A DNA stretch of 64,000 nt from Pseudoduganella dura (GCF_009727155.1 NZ_WNWM01000002.1:6634001-6698000); one strand, 5' to 3'; positions 55,728 to 64,000 are shown, counted from the first letter of the stretch. The notes: generated by a model not told the origin, from the sequence alone. Program-made: numbers and translations.

Positions 55728-56420
55728 ATGATGAACAAGGTTTTGCTGATAGACGACGATGTCGAACTGGTCTCCATGTTCCAGGAATACCTGGAGCAGG
55801 AGGGCTTCGAAGTGAAAACGGCGCACGACGGCGAAGCCGGCACCGCCGCCGCGCTGACGGGCCAGTACGCGATCGCGATCCTGGACGTGATGATGCCCCG
55901 CATGAACGGCCTGGAAACGCTGCGCCGCATCCGCGCTGCCAGCCGGATGCCGATCCTGATGCTGACGGCCCGCGGCGACGACACCGACCGCATCGTCGGC
56001 CTGGAACTTGGCGCGGACGATTACGTGACCAAGCCGTGCACGCCGCGCGAGCTGACGGCGCGCATCCGCGCGATCCTGCGCCGCACCGCCGGCACGCCGC
56101 TGGACCAGCTGGCATCGGCCCCCCTCGTGGTCGGCCAGCTGACGATGTGGCCGGAACAGCGCCGCGCCACCTGGAGCGGCGCCACGCTGGAACTGACCAG
56201 CACCGAATTCAACCTGCTCGAAGTGCTGGCGCGGAACGCGGGCAAGCCGGTCAGCAAGAATATCCTGTCCGAACAGGGGCTGGGGCGGCCGATGGCGCGC
56301 TTCGACCGCAATATCGACGTCCACCTGTCCAGCCTGCGCCACAAGCTGGGCACGCTGGCCGACGGGCGCTCGTGCCTGCAGACCGTCTACCGCATGGGTT
56401 ATCAGCTGATCAAGGATTGA
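55728..56420 (+). CDS. cpxR: OmpR-family response regulator, CpxR-like
   Basis: A 230-residue response regulator. The receiver domain has acidic DDD (LLIDDDVEL), the phospho-acceptor Asp in AILDVMMPRMNG, Thr in LMLTARGDD and Lys in DYVTKPCTPREL. The OmpR-type winged helix follows from about 130 (ELTSTEFNLLEVLARNAGKP, NIDVHLSSLRHKLG). The kinase gene starts 1 bp after its stop. The name rests on order, the GTAAA boxes and the Spy-like neighbour. Confidence 0.9.
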   Translation: MMNKVLLIDDDVELVSMFQEYLEQEGFEVKTAHDGEAGTAAALTGQYAIAILDVMMPRMNGLETLRRIRAASRMPILMLTARGDDTDRIVGLELGADDYVTKPCTPRELTARIRAILRRTAGTPLDQLASAPLVVGQLTMWPEQRRATWSGATLELTSTEFNLLEVLARNAGKPVSKNILSEQGLGRPMARFDRNIDVHLSSLRHKLGTLADGRSCLQTVYRMGYQLIKD

Positions 56421-56421
56421 C

Positions 56422-57966
56422 GTGGGCCGCCTGTTCTGGAAGTTCTTCCTGTCGATCCTGCTGGCGCAGGTGGCGGCCACGGTGGGTATCGGCGGCGCCC
56501 TCTGGCTGAAGAACCGTGCCGCCGAACAGGACAAGCGCCCCGCCATCGATGTCAGCCCGCCCGCCGCGATGGCGATCGAATCGGCCGCCGCTACGCTGGA
56601 GTTCGGCGGGCCGCAGGCGCTGACCCGGTTGCTGGAGAACATGGACCGCCACCGCGTATTCGCCGTGGACGACCTGGGAAAGGAAATGCTGGGCCGCATC
56701 GTCAACCCGGTGCACGTGGCGGCGGCGCGCGCGGTGCTCGAGAAGGGCGACACCCGCGTGGTGCGCCGCATGACGCTGCCGAACGGCCGGCATTACCTGC
56801 TGTTCCTGCCCGCGCAGGACCGCATCGCCGCCATGAACCCGAACGATGCACGCCCGCTGCTGGCCGGCGCCGGCATGCCGATGCCGGACATGATGCCGAA
56901 CACGGGCCCGCAGCGCGGCCCCGGGCCGCAGGCCGGCAGTGTTCCCGGCTCTGGCTCCTACGGCGCGGCGCCCCGGCCCGGCGACGGCGCACCCGGCGGC
57001 AACCCGGTGTTCCGGTTCGATCCCGGCCCGGGCCCGATGGGGCCCGACGGCCCGCGCGGCCGCTTCCAGCCCCTGACACCGTTCATTCCGCTGGCCGCCG
57101 CCCTGGCGGCCAGCCTGCTGTTCGCCGCCCTGCTGGCCTGGTATTTTTCCCGCCCGATCCGCTCACTGCGGCAAGCCTTCGAGGCCGCGTCGCAGGGCGA
57201 CCTCGCGCCGCGCTTCGCCGATGCCGCCGCCGGCCGCGGCGACGAATTGACCGACCTGGGACGCGACTTCGACCGCATGACGGCACGGCTGCGCAGCCTG
57301 ATGGATGGCCAGCGCCGCCTGCTGCACGATGTCTCGCACGAGTTGCGCTCGCCGCTGGCGCGGCTGCAGGCCGCCATCGGCCTGGCGCACCAGAACCCGG
57401 CACGGATGGCGTCCTCGTTCGAGCGCATCGAGCGCGAGAGCGTGCGCATGGACAAGCTCGTCGATGAGCTGCTCACATTGTCGCGCCTCGAGGCCGGCGC
57501 CCTGTCCGGCTCGCGCGAGGAAATCGATGTGGCCGAACTGCTGCACGGGATCGTCGGCGATGCGCAGTTCGAGGCGGCCGCGCAGGGCCGGACCGTGACG
57601 GCGCGCGGCACCGCGGACGTGGTGCTGCTCGGCCAGCCCGACCTGCTCGCCCGCGCGATCGAGAACGTGGTGCGCAACGCGATCAAGCACAGCCCCGAGG
57701 GCGAGACCATCGTCGTGGAAAGCCTGGCGCAGGAAGGCACGCTGCATGTGCGGGTGCTCGACCGCGGGCCCGGTGTGGCCGAGCAGGACCTGAAGACGAT
57801 CTTCGAGCCGTTCTTCCGCAGCAGCGGCACCGAAAAGGATGTGGAGGGGCATGGCCTGGGGCTGGCGATCGCCCGGCAGGTGGTGCAGCAGCACGGCGGC
57901 ACGATCGGCGCGGTCAATCGCGATGGCGGCGGGCTGTGCGTGGAGATCGCGGTGCCGCTGGTGTGA
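56422..57966 (+). CDS. cpxA: Sensor histidine kinase, CpxA-like
   Basis: A 514-residue membrane kinase. Membrane segment 1 is at residues 5-25 (FWKFFLSILLAQVAATVGI), a Gly/Pro-rich periplasmic domain follows, and membrane segment 2 is at about 215-235 (IPLAAALAASLLFAALLAWY). Then come HAMP, the dimerisation helix with the phospho-acceptor His in LLHDVSHELRSPLARLQ, and the ATPase with N box NVVRNAIKHS, G1 DRGPGV and G2 GHGLGLAIA. The start is a GTG at 56422, 1 bp after the cpxR-like stop. The periplasmic domain is Pro/Gly/Met-rich (MPMPDMMPNTGP), which is unusual for CpxA and might bind metal. Confidence 0.9.
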   Translation: MGRLFWKFFLSILLAQVAATVGIGGALWLKNRAAEQDKRPAIDVSPPAAMAIESAAATLEFGGPQALTRLLENMDRHRVFAVDDLGKEMLGRIVNPVHVAAARAVLEKGDTRVVRRMTLPNGRHYLLFLPAQDRIAAMNPNDARPLLAGAGMPMPDMMPNTGPQRGPGPQAGSVPGSGSYGAAPRPGDGAPGGNPVFRFDPGPGPMGPDGPRGRFQPLTPFIPLAAALAASLLFAALLAWYFSRPIRSLRQAFEAASQGDLAPRFADAAAGRGDELTDLGRDFDRMTARLRSLMDGQRRLLHDVSHELRSPLARLQAAIGLAHQNPARMASSFERIERESVRMDKLVDELLTLSRLEAGALSGSREEIDVAELLHGIVGDAQFEAAAQGRTVTARGTADVVLLGQPDLLARAIENVVRNAIKHSPEGETIVVESLAQEGTLHVRVLDRGPGVAEQDLKTIFEPFFRSSGTEKDVEGHGLGLAIARQVVQQHGGTIGAVNRDGGGLCVEIAVPLV

Positions 57967-57985
57967 GCGGCAAATGCGGTGGTGG

Positions 57986-58018
57986 ATGAACAATGGCGCC
58001 GTCGGCGCCATTGTTCAT
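57986..58018. terminator. Perfect 15-bp inverted repeat between convergent genes
   Basis: Arms ATGAACAATGGCGCC (57986-58000) and GGCGCCATTGTTCAT (58004-58018) are separated by GTC. It lies between the convergent cpxA-like gene and dcd. No T-run follows on either strand, so termination would rely on the very stable stem. Confidence 0.65.
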
Positions 58019-58043
58019 TGCGGATTCAACGCTTCCCGGGCGG

Positions 58044-58610
58044 TTACGCCTTCGGCAGCGTGACGCCGCGCTGGCCCTGGTACTTGCCGTTGCGGTCCTT
58101 GTATGAGGTTTCGCATACTTCGTCGCTCTCGAAAAACAGCACCTGCGCGCAGCCTTCGCCGGCGTAGATCTTGGCCGGCAGCGGCGTGGTGTTCGAGAAC
58201 TCCAGCGTCACGTAGCCTTCCCATTCCGGCTCGAACGGCGTGACGTTGACGATGATGCCGCAGCGCGCATACGTGGACTTGCCGAGGCAGACGGTGAGCA
58301 CGTTGCGCGGAATGCGGAAGTACTCGATCGTGCGCGCCAGCGCGAACGAATTCGGCGGAATGATGCAGACATCGCTCTTGATGTCCACGAACGAGTTCGA
58401 ATCGAAGTTCTTCGGGTCGACGATCGTGCTGTTGATGTTGGTGAAGACCTTGAACTCGTCCGCGCAGCGGATATCGTAGCCGTACGACGAGGTGCCGAAC
58501 GAGATCACCTTGCGGCCATCCACTGAGCGGACCTGCCCCGGCTCGAAGGGCTCGATCATTCCGGTCGATTCGGCCATCCGGCGTATCCATTTATCGCTTT
58601 TAATCGTCAT
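58044..58610 (-). CDS. dcd: dCTP deaminase
   Basis: A 188-residue enzyme that deaminates dCTP to dUTP, supplying dUMP for thymidylate synthase. Signatures are [15 protein letters not shown], the catalytic Glu in [12 protein letters not shown], and [20 protein letters not shown]. The family-typical start [13 protein letters not shown] is at 58610. Confidence 0.96.
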   Translation of the reverse strand: MTIKSDKWIRRMAESTGMIEPFEPGQVRSVDGRKVISFGTSSYGYDIRCADEFKVFTNINSTIVDPKNFDSNSFVDIKSDVCIIPPNSFALARTIEYFRIPRNVLTVCLGKSTYARCGIIVNVTPFEPEWEGYVTLEFSNTTPLPAKIYAGEGCAQVLFFESDEVCETSYKDRNGKYQGQRGVTLPKA

Positions 58611-58706
58611 CGCAAAGGCTTCAATTCTGTTGGTGGGTGGTGCGGCGCCGCCGCGTGGCAGCGATTTTACGCGATCGGCCCGGTCACTGAAAAGTTTTGC
58701 AGCGGA

Positions 58707-59546
58707 TTATGCAGTTTGCAACCGTTGCGCCGTCTCGCACAGCGCCAGCTCGCCGCCGATCAGGTCGCACACCATGTCGCGCACCGCCTGCGCCGTGAGC
58801 ACCGGGAATTCCATCGGGAACAGGTGGCCGCCCGGCATCAGCCGGAAGTTGCGGCCCACCAGGGCTTTCGTGGCCGTCAGGCCCGCCTGGCGGTTCTCGA
58901 TCGAGATACGGCCGGCCAGGTAGCCCACCGGTACCGGGAACTCGCCTGCGACCAGGTGGCCGATATGGTGCGGCAATGTGCGGTACACGGCCGTTTCCGC
59001 TTCGCGCGAAAAGCGCAGCTGCACCCCTTCAGGATGAGGGGCGAGGCCCGCGTGCAGGTAATCCTGCAGCACGCCGGGCGCCCACGCCGCGAACAGCTCC
59101 TTGCTGGCGAAGTGGCGCAGCGCGTCGGCCTCGCCCGGCCACACGTTACGGCGCCGCATCGACAGGCGCGACGGCGAATAACGGTCCTCGGCGCTGAAGC
59201 GCTTGACCAGCCGCCATGCGAACGCGCGCCAGCCCGCCAGCACCGGCGAATCGAGCAGCACCACGCAGCGCGCCAGCTCGGGGCGCTGCGCCGCCGCCAT
59301 CAGGCTCAGCATGCCGCCCAGCGAATGGCCGACCAGGATCACCGGCTCCCCGCGGTAGCGCGCCGTGAGCTCGGCGACCAGCTCGTCCACCAATTTTTGC
59401 CAGCCGTCCTGCACGGGATAGGCCGGATTGTGGGCATGCATGTCGAGCGCCTGGACGTCGAAATCCTTGTCGAGCTGCTCGAAGAGCTGGCGGTAGGTCC
59501 CGGCGGGGTAGCTGTTGGCGTGGGCGAAGTGGAGGATCGGTTTCAT
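58707..59546 (-). CDS. Alpha/beta hydrolase
   Basis: A 279-residue hydrolase. It begins MKPILHFAHANSYPAGTY with the oxyanion strand, the nucleophile elbow is LVGHSLGGMLSLM with Ser, and the catalytic His is probably in LMPGGHLFPMEFP. Members of this subgroup are of unknown substrate. The gene is monocistronic, with a divergent gene-poor region ahead of it. Confidence 0.9.
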   Translation of the reverse strand: MKPILHFAHANSYPAGTYRQLFEQLDKDFDVQALDMHAHNPAYPVQDGWQKLVDELVAELTARYRGEPVILVGHSLGGMLSLMAAAQRPELARCVVLLDSPVLAGWRAFAWRLVKRFSAEDRYSPSRLSMRRRNVWPGEADALRHFASKELFAAWAPGVLQDYLHAGLAPHPEGVQLRFSREAETAVYRTLPHHIGHLVAGEFPVPVGYLAGRISIENRQAGLTATKALVGRNFRLMPGGHLFPMEFPVLTAQAVRDMVCDLIGGELALCETAQRLQTA

Positions 59547-60149
59547 TGTAGGCGGCGCTGGGAGCGCCTGGAATTGCGGGCGTGGGGAAAGTAGCGGGCG
59601 AAACTTAAGATTGCATTATTTTAATAATCTTAACACAGGAGAAATAACGGTCGGCGGATGTATCGGGATGGCGGCGTGCGCGAGACAATTACACGACGCT
59701 TTTCGGACATCCGGACCAATCTTTGTCCGTACTATCGACCCTGATCGAACGGTCCGGCAGGTTCGCCGCACCTTGCGGACGACCGCGCACGGGCCACGAT
59801 CGATCAACGGTCCATGCGGCGGACGACATCGCGCGCAGGGACCTCGGCAGGCACGCGCGTGGAGCCCGCGCAAGTGCCCGCAGTATGTTGCCGCCCATGG
59901 CGAGGTGCCTACCACCAGGTATTTTCCGACGCACCTCCAGGCAGCGTGGAGCGAACTGCGTTGCACCATGCGGGATTCGGCACCGGTCCCCGGAGCGCCC
60001 GGAAAGACGAATCGTCGTCCTGTCGCCACGCTCGGCCGGACAACCGGCGCGGCAGGGCGCGTCGGCATGCACTGCGCTGCGCACCAACCTCTACCCACGC
60101 CTGGCAGCTTTCTGCCGCGTCATCGATTCCAACCTATGGAGCACACATC
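59547..60149. other. Gene-poor region upstream of the papain-like protease gene
   Basis: This 603-bp stretch has open frames in several registers but none with recognisable protein character. It contains an AT-rich palindromic island at 59605-59633 (arms TTAAGATT / AATCTTAA enclosing ATTATT / AATAAT), the most AT-rich patch nearby. It probably carries promoters of the two flanking divergent genes, and part may be degenerate sequence. Confidence 0.5.
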
Positions 60150-62066
60150 ATGCCTGGACTTAACGTTTCGAATGTTCGTCACCTGCTCAACCTTGCCGGG
60201 AATCCGTGGTCGGCGCGCGAGAGCAGGATCACTGCGCTCGACGACGACGCGCGGCGGAGCCTGCTTGGCGTGCTCGTCGACCGCAGGCAACTGGCCGAAC
60301 TCGCGCGCAAACCGCGGTTCGCCACCGCGATTGCCGGCCTGCCCGTCGCAATGGACTGGCGCAACGTCGGCGGCCGGAACCACATCTCTCCCGTCAAGGA
60401 CCAGAAGCATTGCGGCGCCTGCGTGTCGTTCTGCGTGTGCGCCGCCGTCGAATCGGTCGTTTCCATCGCAACCGGGCAGATAACGGACCTGAGCGAGGCC
60501 GACCTGCATTTCTGCTCCAGCCACGGCGCCGGTTGCGGTGGATGGTGGCCCTCGGATGCCATCGACCAGGCCACGGCACGCGGCATACCGGTGGACGAAC
60601 TCTTTCCGTACGACAGCGCCTTCGACGGCGCCGGCACGCCGGGTTGCCGCATCGATCCGCACCGGGAGGCGCGTTTATACCGGCCTTCCGGACAGTCAGT
60701 CCTGATGACGACGGCTGAACGAAAACAGTGGCTTTCGTCGCGCGGTCCGGTCTGTGCGGCGTTTCATGTCTACGACGATTTTTTCCTGGCCGGCACGGGG
60801 ATCTACCGTCACCTGACCGGCAACCACGCCGGCTACCACTGCGTCGAGGTGGTGGGTTACTCCGACACGGACCGCTGCTGGATCGCCAAGAACTCATGGG
60901 GCCCCGACTGGGGCGATAGCGGCTTCTTCCGGATCGGCTACGGCGAATGTGGCATCGACGATACGAGCACGGACCGCGACCCGGACGGCTCGCTCAACCA
61001 GTTCCCGATGTACGGGATCGAAGGGGTGCAGATTCCCGGCGGCTGGCGCGGTTTCGAGCTGGCCCCGCAGGGCAGCGCCGCATTGAATGGCGGGCTCGCC
61101 GCCGTGACGCGGATCCCCGGCAGCATGGAGACGTGGTGGATCGGGGAAAATGGCTCGGTCCAGGCCGCTTTCTGGTACGACGGTGGGCAGTGGCAACGCT
61201 ACGAACTCGCGCCGGCAGGCAGTGCGTCGCCCGAAGGTGCGATCGCAGCGGTATCGCGCATTCCAGGCAGCATGGAAACCTGGTGGATCGGCGCCAACGG
61301 CTCGGTGCAGGCAGCGTTCTGGTACGAAGGCGGCCAATGGACGCGTTACGAACTGGCACCGGCCGGAAGCGCCTCGCCCGCCGGTGGCATCGCCGTGGTG
61401 TCGCGCATTCCCGGCAGCATGGAACTCTGGTGGACAGGCGCGAATGGATCGGTGCAGGGCGCATTCTGGTATGAAGGCGGGCAATGGACGCGCTACGAAC
61501 TGGCCCCCGGCGGAAGCGCGGCAGCGGACGGCGCGATCACGGTGGTGTCGCGCATCCCGGGCAGCATGGAATTGTGGTGGGTTACCGGGAATGGCTCGGT
61601 GCAGGCGGCATTCTGGTACGAGGGCGGCCAATGGACCCGCTACGAGCTTGCCCCGGCAGGCAGCGCGTCGCCGCAGGGAGGGATTGCCGCGGTATCGCGT
61701 ATACCGGGGAGCATGGAGCTGTGGTGGACCGGTGCGAATGCCTCGGTGCAGGCCGCTTTCTGGTACGAAGGCGGCCAGTGGACACGCTATGAGCTGGCGC
61801 CCGCCGGCCACGCATCGGTCAACGGCGGCATTGCAGCCGTGTCGCGCATTCCGAACAGCCTGGAACTCTGGTGGATCGGCGGCGACGGCTCGGTGCAGGA
61901 TGCTTTCTGGTATGAAGGAAACGCGTGGCAGCGATTCGCGCTGGCGCCGGCTGGCAGTGCATCCGCATCCGGCCGCATTGCTTCGGTCTCTCGTATCCCC
62001 GACAGCATGGAGCTGTGGTGGACTGGAAGCAACGGATCGATCGGCGACAGCTTCTGGTACCCATGA
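60150..62066 (+). CDS. Papain-family (C1) cysteine protease fused to a seven-repeat beta-propeller
   Basis: A 638-residue protein. Residues about 65-270 are a C1A peptidase: oxyanion Gln and nucleophile Cys in SPVKDQKHCGACVSF, catalytic His in AGYHCVEVVGY and Asn in WIAKNSWGPDWGDSGFF, so it should be active. Residues 303 to the end are seven repeats of 49 residues (ELAPAGSAS, AAVSRIPGSMELWW, GSVQAAFWYEGGQW), the count expected for a closed seven-bladed propeller of the PLL-lectin type, suggesting glycan or surface binding. No signal peptide and only a short pro-region are seen. GGAG lies 8 nt before the ATG at 60150. A chagasin-like inhibitor gene follows at 43 bp. Confidence 0.88.
   Translation: MPGLNVSNVRHLLNLAGNPWSARESRITALDDDARRSLLGVLVDRRQLAELARKPRFATAIAGLPVAMDWRNVGGRNHISPVKDQKHCGACVSFCVCAAVESVVSIATGQITDLSEADLHFCSSHGAGCGGWWPSDAIDQATARGIPVDELFPYDSAFDGAGTPGCRIDPHREARLYRPSGQSVLMTTAERKQWLSSRGPVCAAFHVYDDFFLAGTGIYRHLTGNHAGYHCVEVVGYSDTDRCWIAKNSWGPDWGDSGFFRIGYGECGIDDTSTDRDPDGSLNQFPMYGIEGVQIPGGWRGFELAPQGSAALNGGLAAVTRIPGSMETWWIGENGSVQAAFWYDGGQWQRYELAPAGSASPEGAIAAVSRIPGSMETWWIGANGSVQAAFWYEGGQWTRYELAPAGSASPAGGIAVVSRIPGSMELWWTGANGSVQGAFWYEGGQWTRYELAPGGSAAADGAITVVSRIPGSMELWWVTGNGSVQAAFWYEGGQWTRYELAPAGSASPQGGIAAVSRIPGSMELWWTGANASVQAAFWYEGGQWTRYELAPAGHASVNGGIAAVSRIPNSLELWWIGGDGSVQDAFWYEGNAWQRFALAPAGSASASGRIASVSRIPDSMELWWTGSNGSIGDSFWYP
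61056..62063 (+). repeat. Seven 147-bp tandem repeats encoding propeller blades
   Basis: Six full units of 147 bp and a slightly short seventh, each encoding one 49-residue blade. The third to fifth units are the most alike at DNA level, suggesting recent duplication or conversion. Confidence 0.88.
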
Positions 62067-62108
62067 CAGACTGCGGAAAACCGTCACCAGGCAACAGGGG
62101 AATGAGCG

Positions 62109-62414
62109 ATGACACGACAACGCCCGGCGCTCACGATTGCCGCGGATCGGGACGGCAAGGCGTCGGTCGCTCTCCCGGAAGCCCCTGCCACTGGATATCG
62201 CTGGGAGCTGGAAGATGCGGCACTGGCCTGTCATGTTGCCGCTGCCACCTTCGCCGAGGAGGAAGGCAAGGCGCCTGGCGGTGCGGGCAACCGTGTTTTC
62301 AGCCTGGATCTCCAGGGCCGGGCCACCCTGGAGCTGGTTTTCATCCTGAAACGCGGCTGGCGCACGGAGGCCCTCGAGCGCCAGGGGGTTACCGTCAGCC
62401 AGCATTCGCCTTGA
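62109..62414 (+). CDS. Chagasin-like (I42) cysteine protease inhibitor
   Basis: A 101-residue protein with the three inhibitor loops of family I42: the first matches NPTTGY as APATGYRWEL, the second is the Gly-rich KAPGGAGNRVFSLDL and the third matches RPW as KRGWRTEALERQG. Chagasin-type proteins block C1 peptidases tightly. Placed 43 bp after the C1 protease gene on the same strand, it is almost certainly its cognate inhibitor or immunity protein. It has no signal peptide, so it would act in the cytoplasm unless exported by another route. The start at ATG 62109 has a weak upstream GGGGA. Confidence 0.82.
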   Translation: MTRQRPALTIAADRDGKASVALPEAPATGYRWELEDAALACHVAAATFAEEEGKAPGGAGNRVFSLDLQGRATLELVFILKRGWRTEALERQGVTVSQHSP

Positions 62415-62651
62415 CGGCGCGCGGGATGCCCGGTGTGACACGGCGATGCGGCAGGCGCGTCGGCGACGCTGTGCGGCAGTCGTCCAGCGGATCTCCAGCC
62501 GCCCGATAGCGCCTGCCGTCGCACGCGAAACGGCCCGGCGCGCTATCATGGCGGCCGGTACCAATCGGCACGCACCGTTGCCGGCATACCGCGCTGTCAA
62601 CCCAGGCTTTTTCGACCCAGGCGACTCCCGATTCATCACCAAGGAGAACAC

Positions 62652-63278
62652 ATGAGTTACACATTGCCGCCCCTGCCGTACGCCTACAACGCGCTCGAAC
62701 CCCATTTCGACGCGCGCACGATGGAAATCCACCACACGAAGCACCACCAGACCTACATCACGAACCTCAACAACGCGCTCGGCGAGGCCGGCGTGGAACC
62801 GGTGCCGGTGGAAGAACTGATCAAGTCGATCGACACGCTGCCCGCGCAGATCCAGGCGGGCGTACGCAACAACGGCGGCGGCCATGCCAACCACACGCTG
62901 TTCTGGACCGTGCTGACGCCCGAAACTTCCGCCCCGGCGGGCCGGCTCGCGCAGGCCATCGACACGGACCTGGGCGGCTATGACAAGTTCCGGGAAGCAT
63001 TCACGAAGGCCGCGCAAACCCGCTTCGGCAGCGGGTGGGCGTGGCTCACGGTGGGCACGGACGGCAAGCTGCTGGTCGAGAGCAGCGCCAACCAGGACAG
63101 CCCGCTGATGGGCAAGTTCGCCGGCCTGTCCGGCGGCACGCCGGTGCTGGGCCTCGACGTCTGGGAACATGCGTACTACCTGAACTACCAGAACCGGCGC
63201 CCCGACTACATCGTCGCCTTCTTCAACATCATCGACTGGAACGAAGTGGCGCGCCGCTACGAAGCCGCCCTGAAGTAA
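62652..63278 (+). CDS. sodA: Superoxide dismutase, Mn type
   Basis: A 208-residue SOD. Metal ligands are His in [12 protein letters not shown], His in [10 protein letters not shown], and Asp and His in [20 protein letters not shown]. The pattern GGHANH together with NQDSPLMG (Gln in the C-terminal half) matches E. coli SodA rather than SodB, so manganese is the likely metal. AAGGAG precedes the ATG at 62652. No signal peptide is present. Confidence 0.95.
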   Translation: MSYTLPPLPYAYNALEPHFDARTMEIHHTKHHQTYITNLNNALGEAGVEPVPVEELIKSIDTLPAQIQAGVRNNGGGHANHTLFWTVLTPETSAPAGRLAQAIDTDLGGYDKFREAFTKAAQTRFGSGWAWLTVGTDGKLLVESSANQDSPLMGKFAGLSGGTPVLGLDVWEHAYYLNYQNRRPDYIVAFFNIIDWNEVARRYEAALK

Positions 63279-63546
63279 CACACCCGCTTCCCTCCGCTTT
63301 TCGCGCGTGATTTGCGCATACTTCGCGCGCATCCCCGCCGCATCCGGACAACGCCAGCCCGACGCCAGCCTGCTCCGGTTTCCACAGTGGCGCCGCACGG
63401 CATCATTGCTCCCCTTGGTCTTCCACCTTCGACTGTCCCTTCCTGGCGTTAGCACCCGGCCGGGAGCCCCCGCACCGTGTTCCTGAACGCCGTCCGCATC
63501 GTCGCGGTGCATCGCGCGCCTCTTTTGGGGCAATCCTCCACGCCCG

Positions 63547-63558
63547 ATTGTCGACAAT
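63547..63558. promoter_or_regulatory. GntR-type operator 1
   Basis: ATTGTCGACAAT is the centre of an 18-bp perfect palindrome (63544-63561). The GT-N-AC pattern fits the FadR/VanR-group GntR consensus. It lies about 150 bp before the GntR gene. Confidence 0.6.
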
Positions 63559-63633
63559 CGGCGCCCGCGCCACAGCCCGCCGAAGCGCCGGAATGCAGGC
63601 GCCATGCGCCTCCACGGCTGAAACACGTCGTGG

Positions 63634-63645
63634 ATTGTCGACATT
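63634..63645. promoter_or_regulatory. GntR-type operator 2
   Basis: ATTGTCGACATT shares 11 of 12 bases with operator 1 and lies 60 bp before the GntR start codon, suggesting autoregulation by a dimer at two sites. Confidence 0.6.
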
Positions 63646-63705
63646 TTCCAGCAGTGGCACGCGGTTTGCTTAGCAATACCCGACTCCATTGAAAACAACG
63701 TACCC

Positions 63706-64000
63706 ATGCCGCCTGCCCCGAAACCGATCATGCTTTCGCCGCCTCCCGCCGACATCGCGCCGGAAGAGCGCATGTACCTCGACGTGTACGACGCGATCAT
63801 GTCGCACCGCCTGACCGCCGGCACGAAGCTGACCGAACAGGCGCTGGGCGAGATCTACGGCATGGCGCGGCACCACGTGCGGCGCGTGCTGGCCCGGCTG
63901 GCGGCCGACGGACTGGTCGACCTCGAACCGAATCGCGGGGCCTACATCGCCAGCCCGGGCGAGCGCGAAGCCGAGGACATGTTCGAACTGCGCCAGGTAC
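63706..64000 (+). CDS. GntR-family transcriptional regulator, 3' end cut off
   Basis: The frame starts at ATG 63706 (or 63730) and runs to the window end, giving 98 residues. The winged helix-turn-helix is clear: GTKLTEQALGEIYGMARHHV, then RRVLARLAADGLVDLEPNRG, followed by the start of a FadR/VanR-type all-helical effector domain (AEDMFELRQV). These regulators bind organic acids. Two near-identical palindromes just upstream are probable autoregulatory sites. Downstream targets are outside the window. Confidence 0.9.
   Translation, partial: MPPAPKPIMLSPPPADIAPEERMYLDVYDAIMSHRLTAGTKLTEQALGEIYGMARHHVRRVLARLAADGLVDLEPNRGAYIASPGEREAEDMFELRQV

Larger units (their letters stand above)
63279..63705. 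other. Intergenic region with two GntR-type operator sequences
   Basis: This 427-bp stretch has no credible gene. It contains two TTGTCGACA sites listed separately. No clear terminator follows sodA. Confidence 0.6.

Noticed and set aside
59658..59744. 28-codon frame starting MYRDGGVRE after an AGGAGA
   Set aside because: The AGGAGA is about 14 nt from the ATG, too far for a normal start, and the peptide has no recognisable feature.
59616..60098. Minus-strand open frame of 160 codons upstream of the C1 protease gene
   Set aside because: The translation has Arg/Pro/Ala-biased composition typical of noncoding frames in GC-rich DNA, with no family resemblance and no convincing ribosome binding site.
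61056..62063. Tandem 147-bp repeats as a satellite or CRISPR-like array
   Set aside because: They lie in one open frame and encode regular 49-residue beta-propeller blades, which explains the repetition.

Overview
The window is GC-rich chromosomal DNA with closely packed genes. The gene families (class I Arg/Lys/Orn decarboxylase, DUF3369 response regulator, Cpx-type pair, DUF2069/DUF4124 proteins, M4 protease with an emfourin-type partner, ferulate catabolism genes) point to a soil or plant-associated betaproteobacterium of the Oxalobacteraceae, most likely near Massilia/Telluria. That assignment is an inference from gene content. I saw no rRNA, tRNA, CRISPR array, insertion sequence or prophage.

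Layout. 1-12 kb: end of a LysR regulator, a cold-shock gene, Hpt protein, upp, an AidB-like acyl-CoA dehydrogenase, a GGDEF/EAL gene with an HDOD gene, aroC, and a second response-regulator/GGDEF/EAL gene. 12-14 kb: CBS-domain protein and a YihY/BrkB membrane protein. 14-26 kb: a long plus-strand run (WrbA-type oxidoreductase, DUF2069, FAD-linked oxidase, DUF4124, FtsX-like permease, AttH-like lipocalin, exporter ABC protein, threonine-aldolase-like enzyme, RNA helicase, thyA). 26-32 kb: a protealysin-like M4 protease with its emfourin-like inhibitor, unknown proteins, a DJ-1/PfpI protein and an M48 protease. 32-40 kb: a ferulate catabolism locus (ech-vdh-fcs, a periplasmic binding protein, feruloyl esterase and a divergent MarR regulator) with three matching palindromic operators. 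40-43 kb: folA and a basic amino acid decarboxylase.

43-53 kb is the most unusual part. An eight-gene minus-strand operon encodes three paralogous acidic proteins (two with glycine-rich cores), a membrane gluzincin-like protease, a 736-residue protein of unknown function, an alpha-oxoamine-synthase-like PLP enzyme, a GIY-YIG-like protein and an amidohydrolase. It has a near-perfect sigma-54 promoter, a palindrome centred about 80 bp upstream of the predicted start, and a sigma-54 enhancer-binding protein gene converging on its far end. I do not recognise it as a described system.

53-64 kb: an intradiol-dioxygenase-like lipoprotein, a Ser/Thr-rich protein, a Spy/CpxP-like protein divergent from a cpxRA-like pair with two perfect CpxR boxes between them, dcd, an alpha/beta hydrolase, a papain-like protease fused to a seven-repeat beta-propeller and followed by a chagasin-like inhibitor, sodA, and the start of a GntR regulator with two operator-like palindromes upstream. 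The window therefore holds two independent protease/inhibitor pairs of different families.
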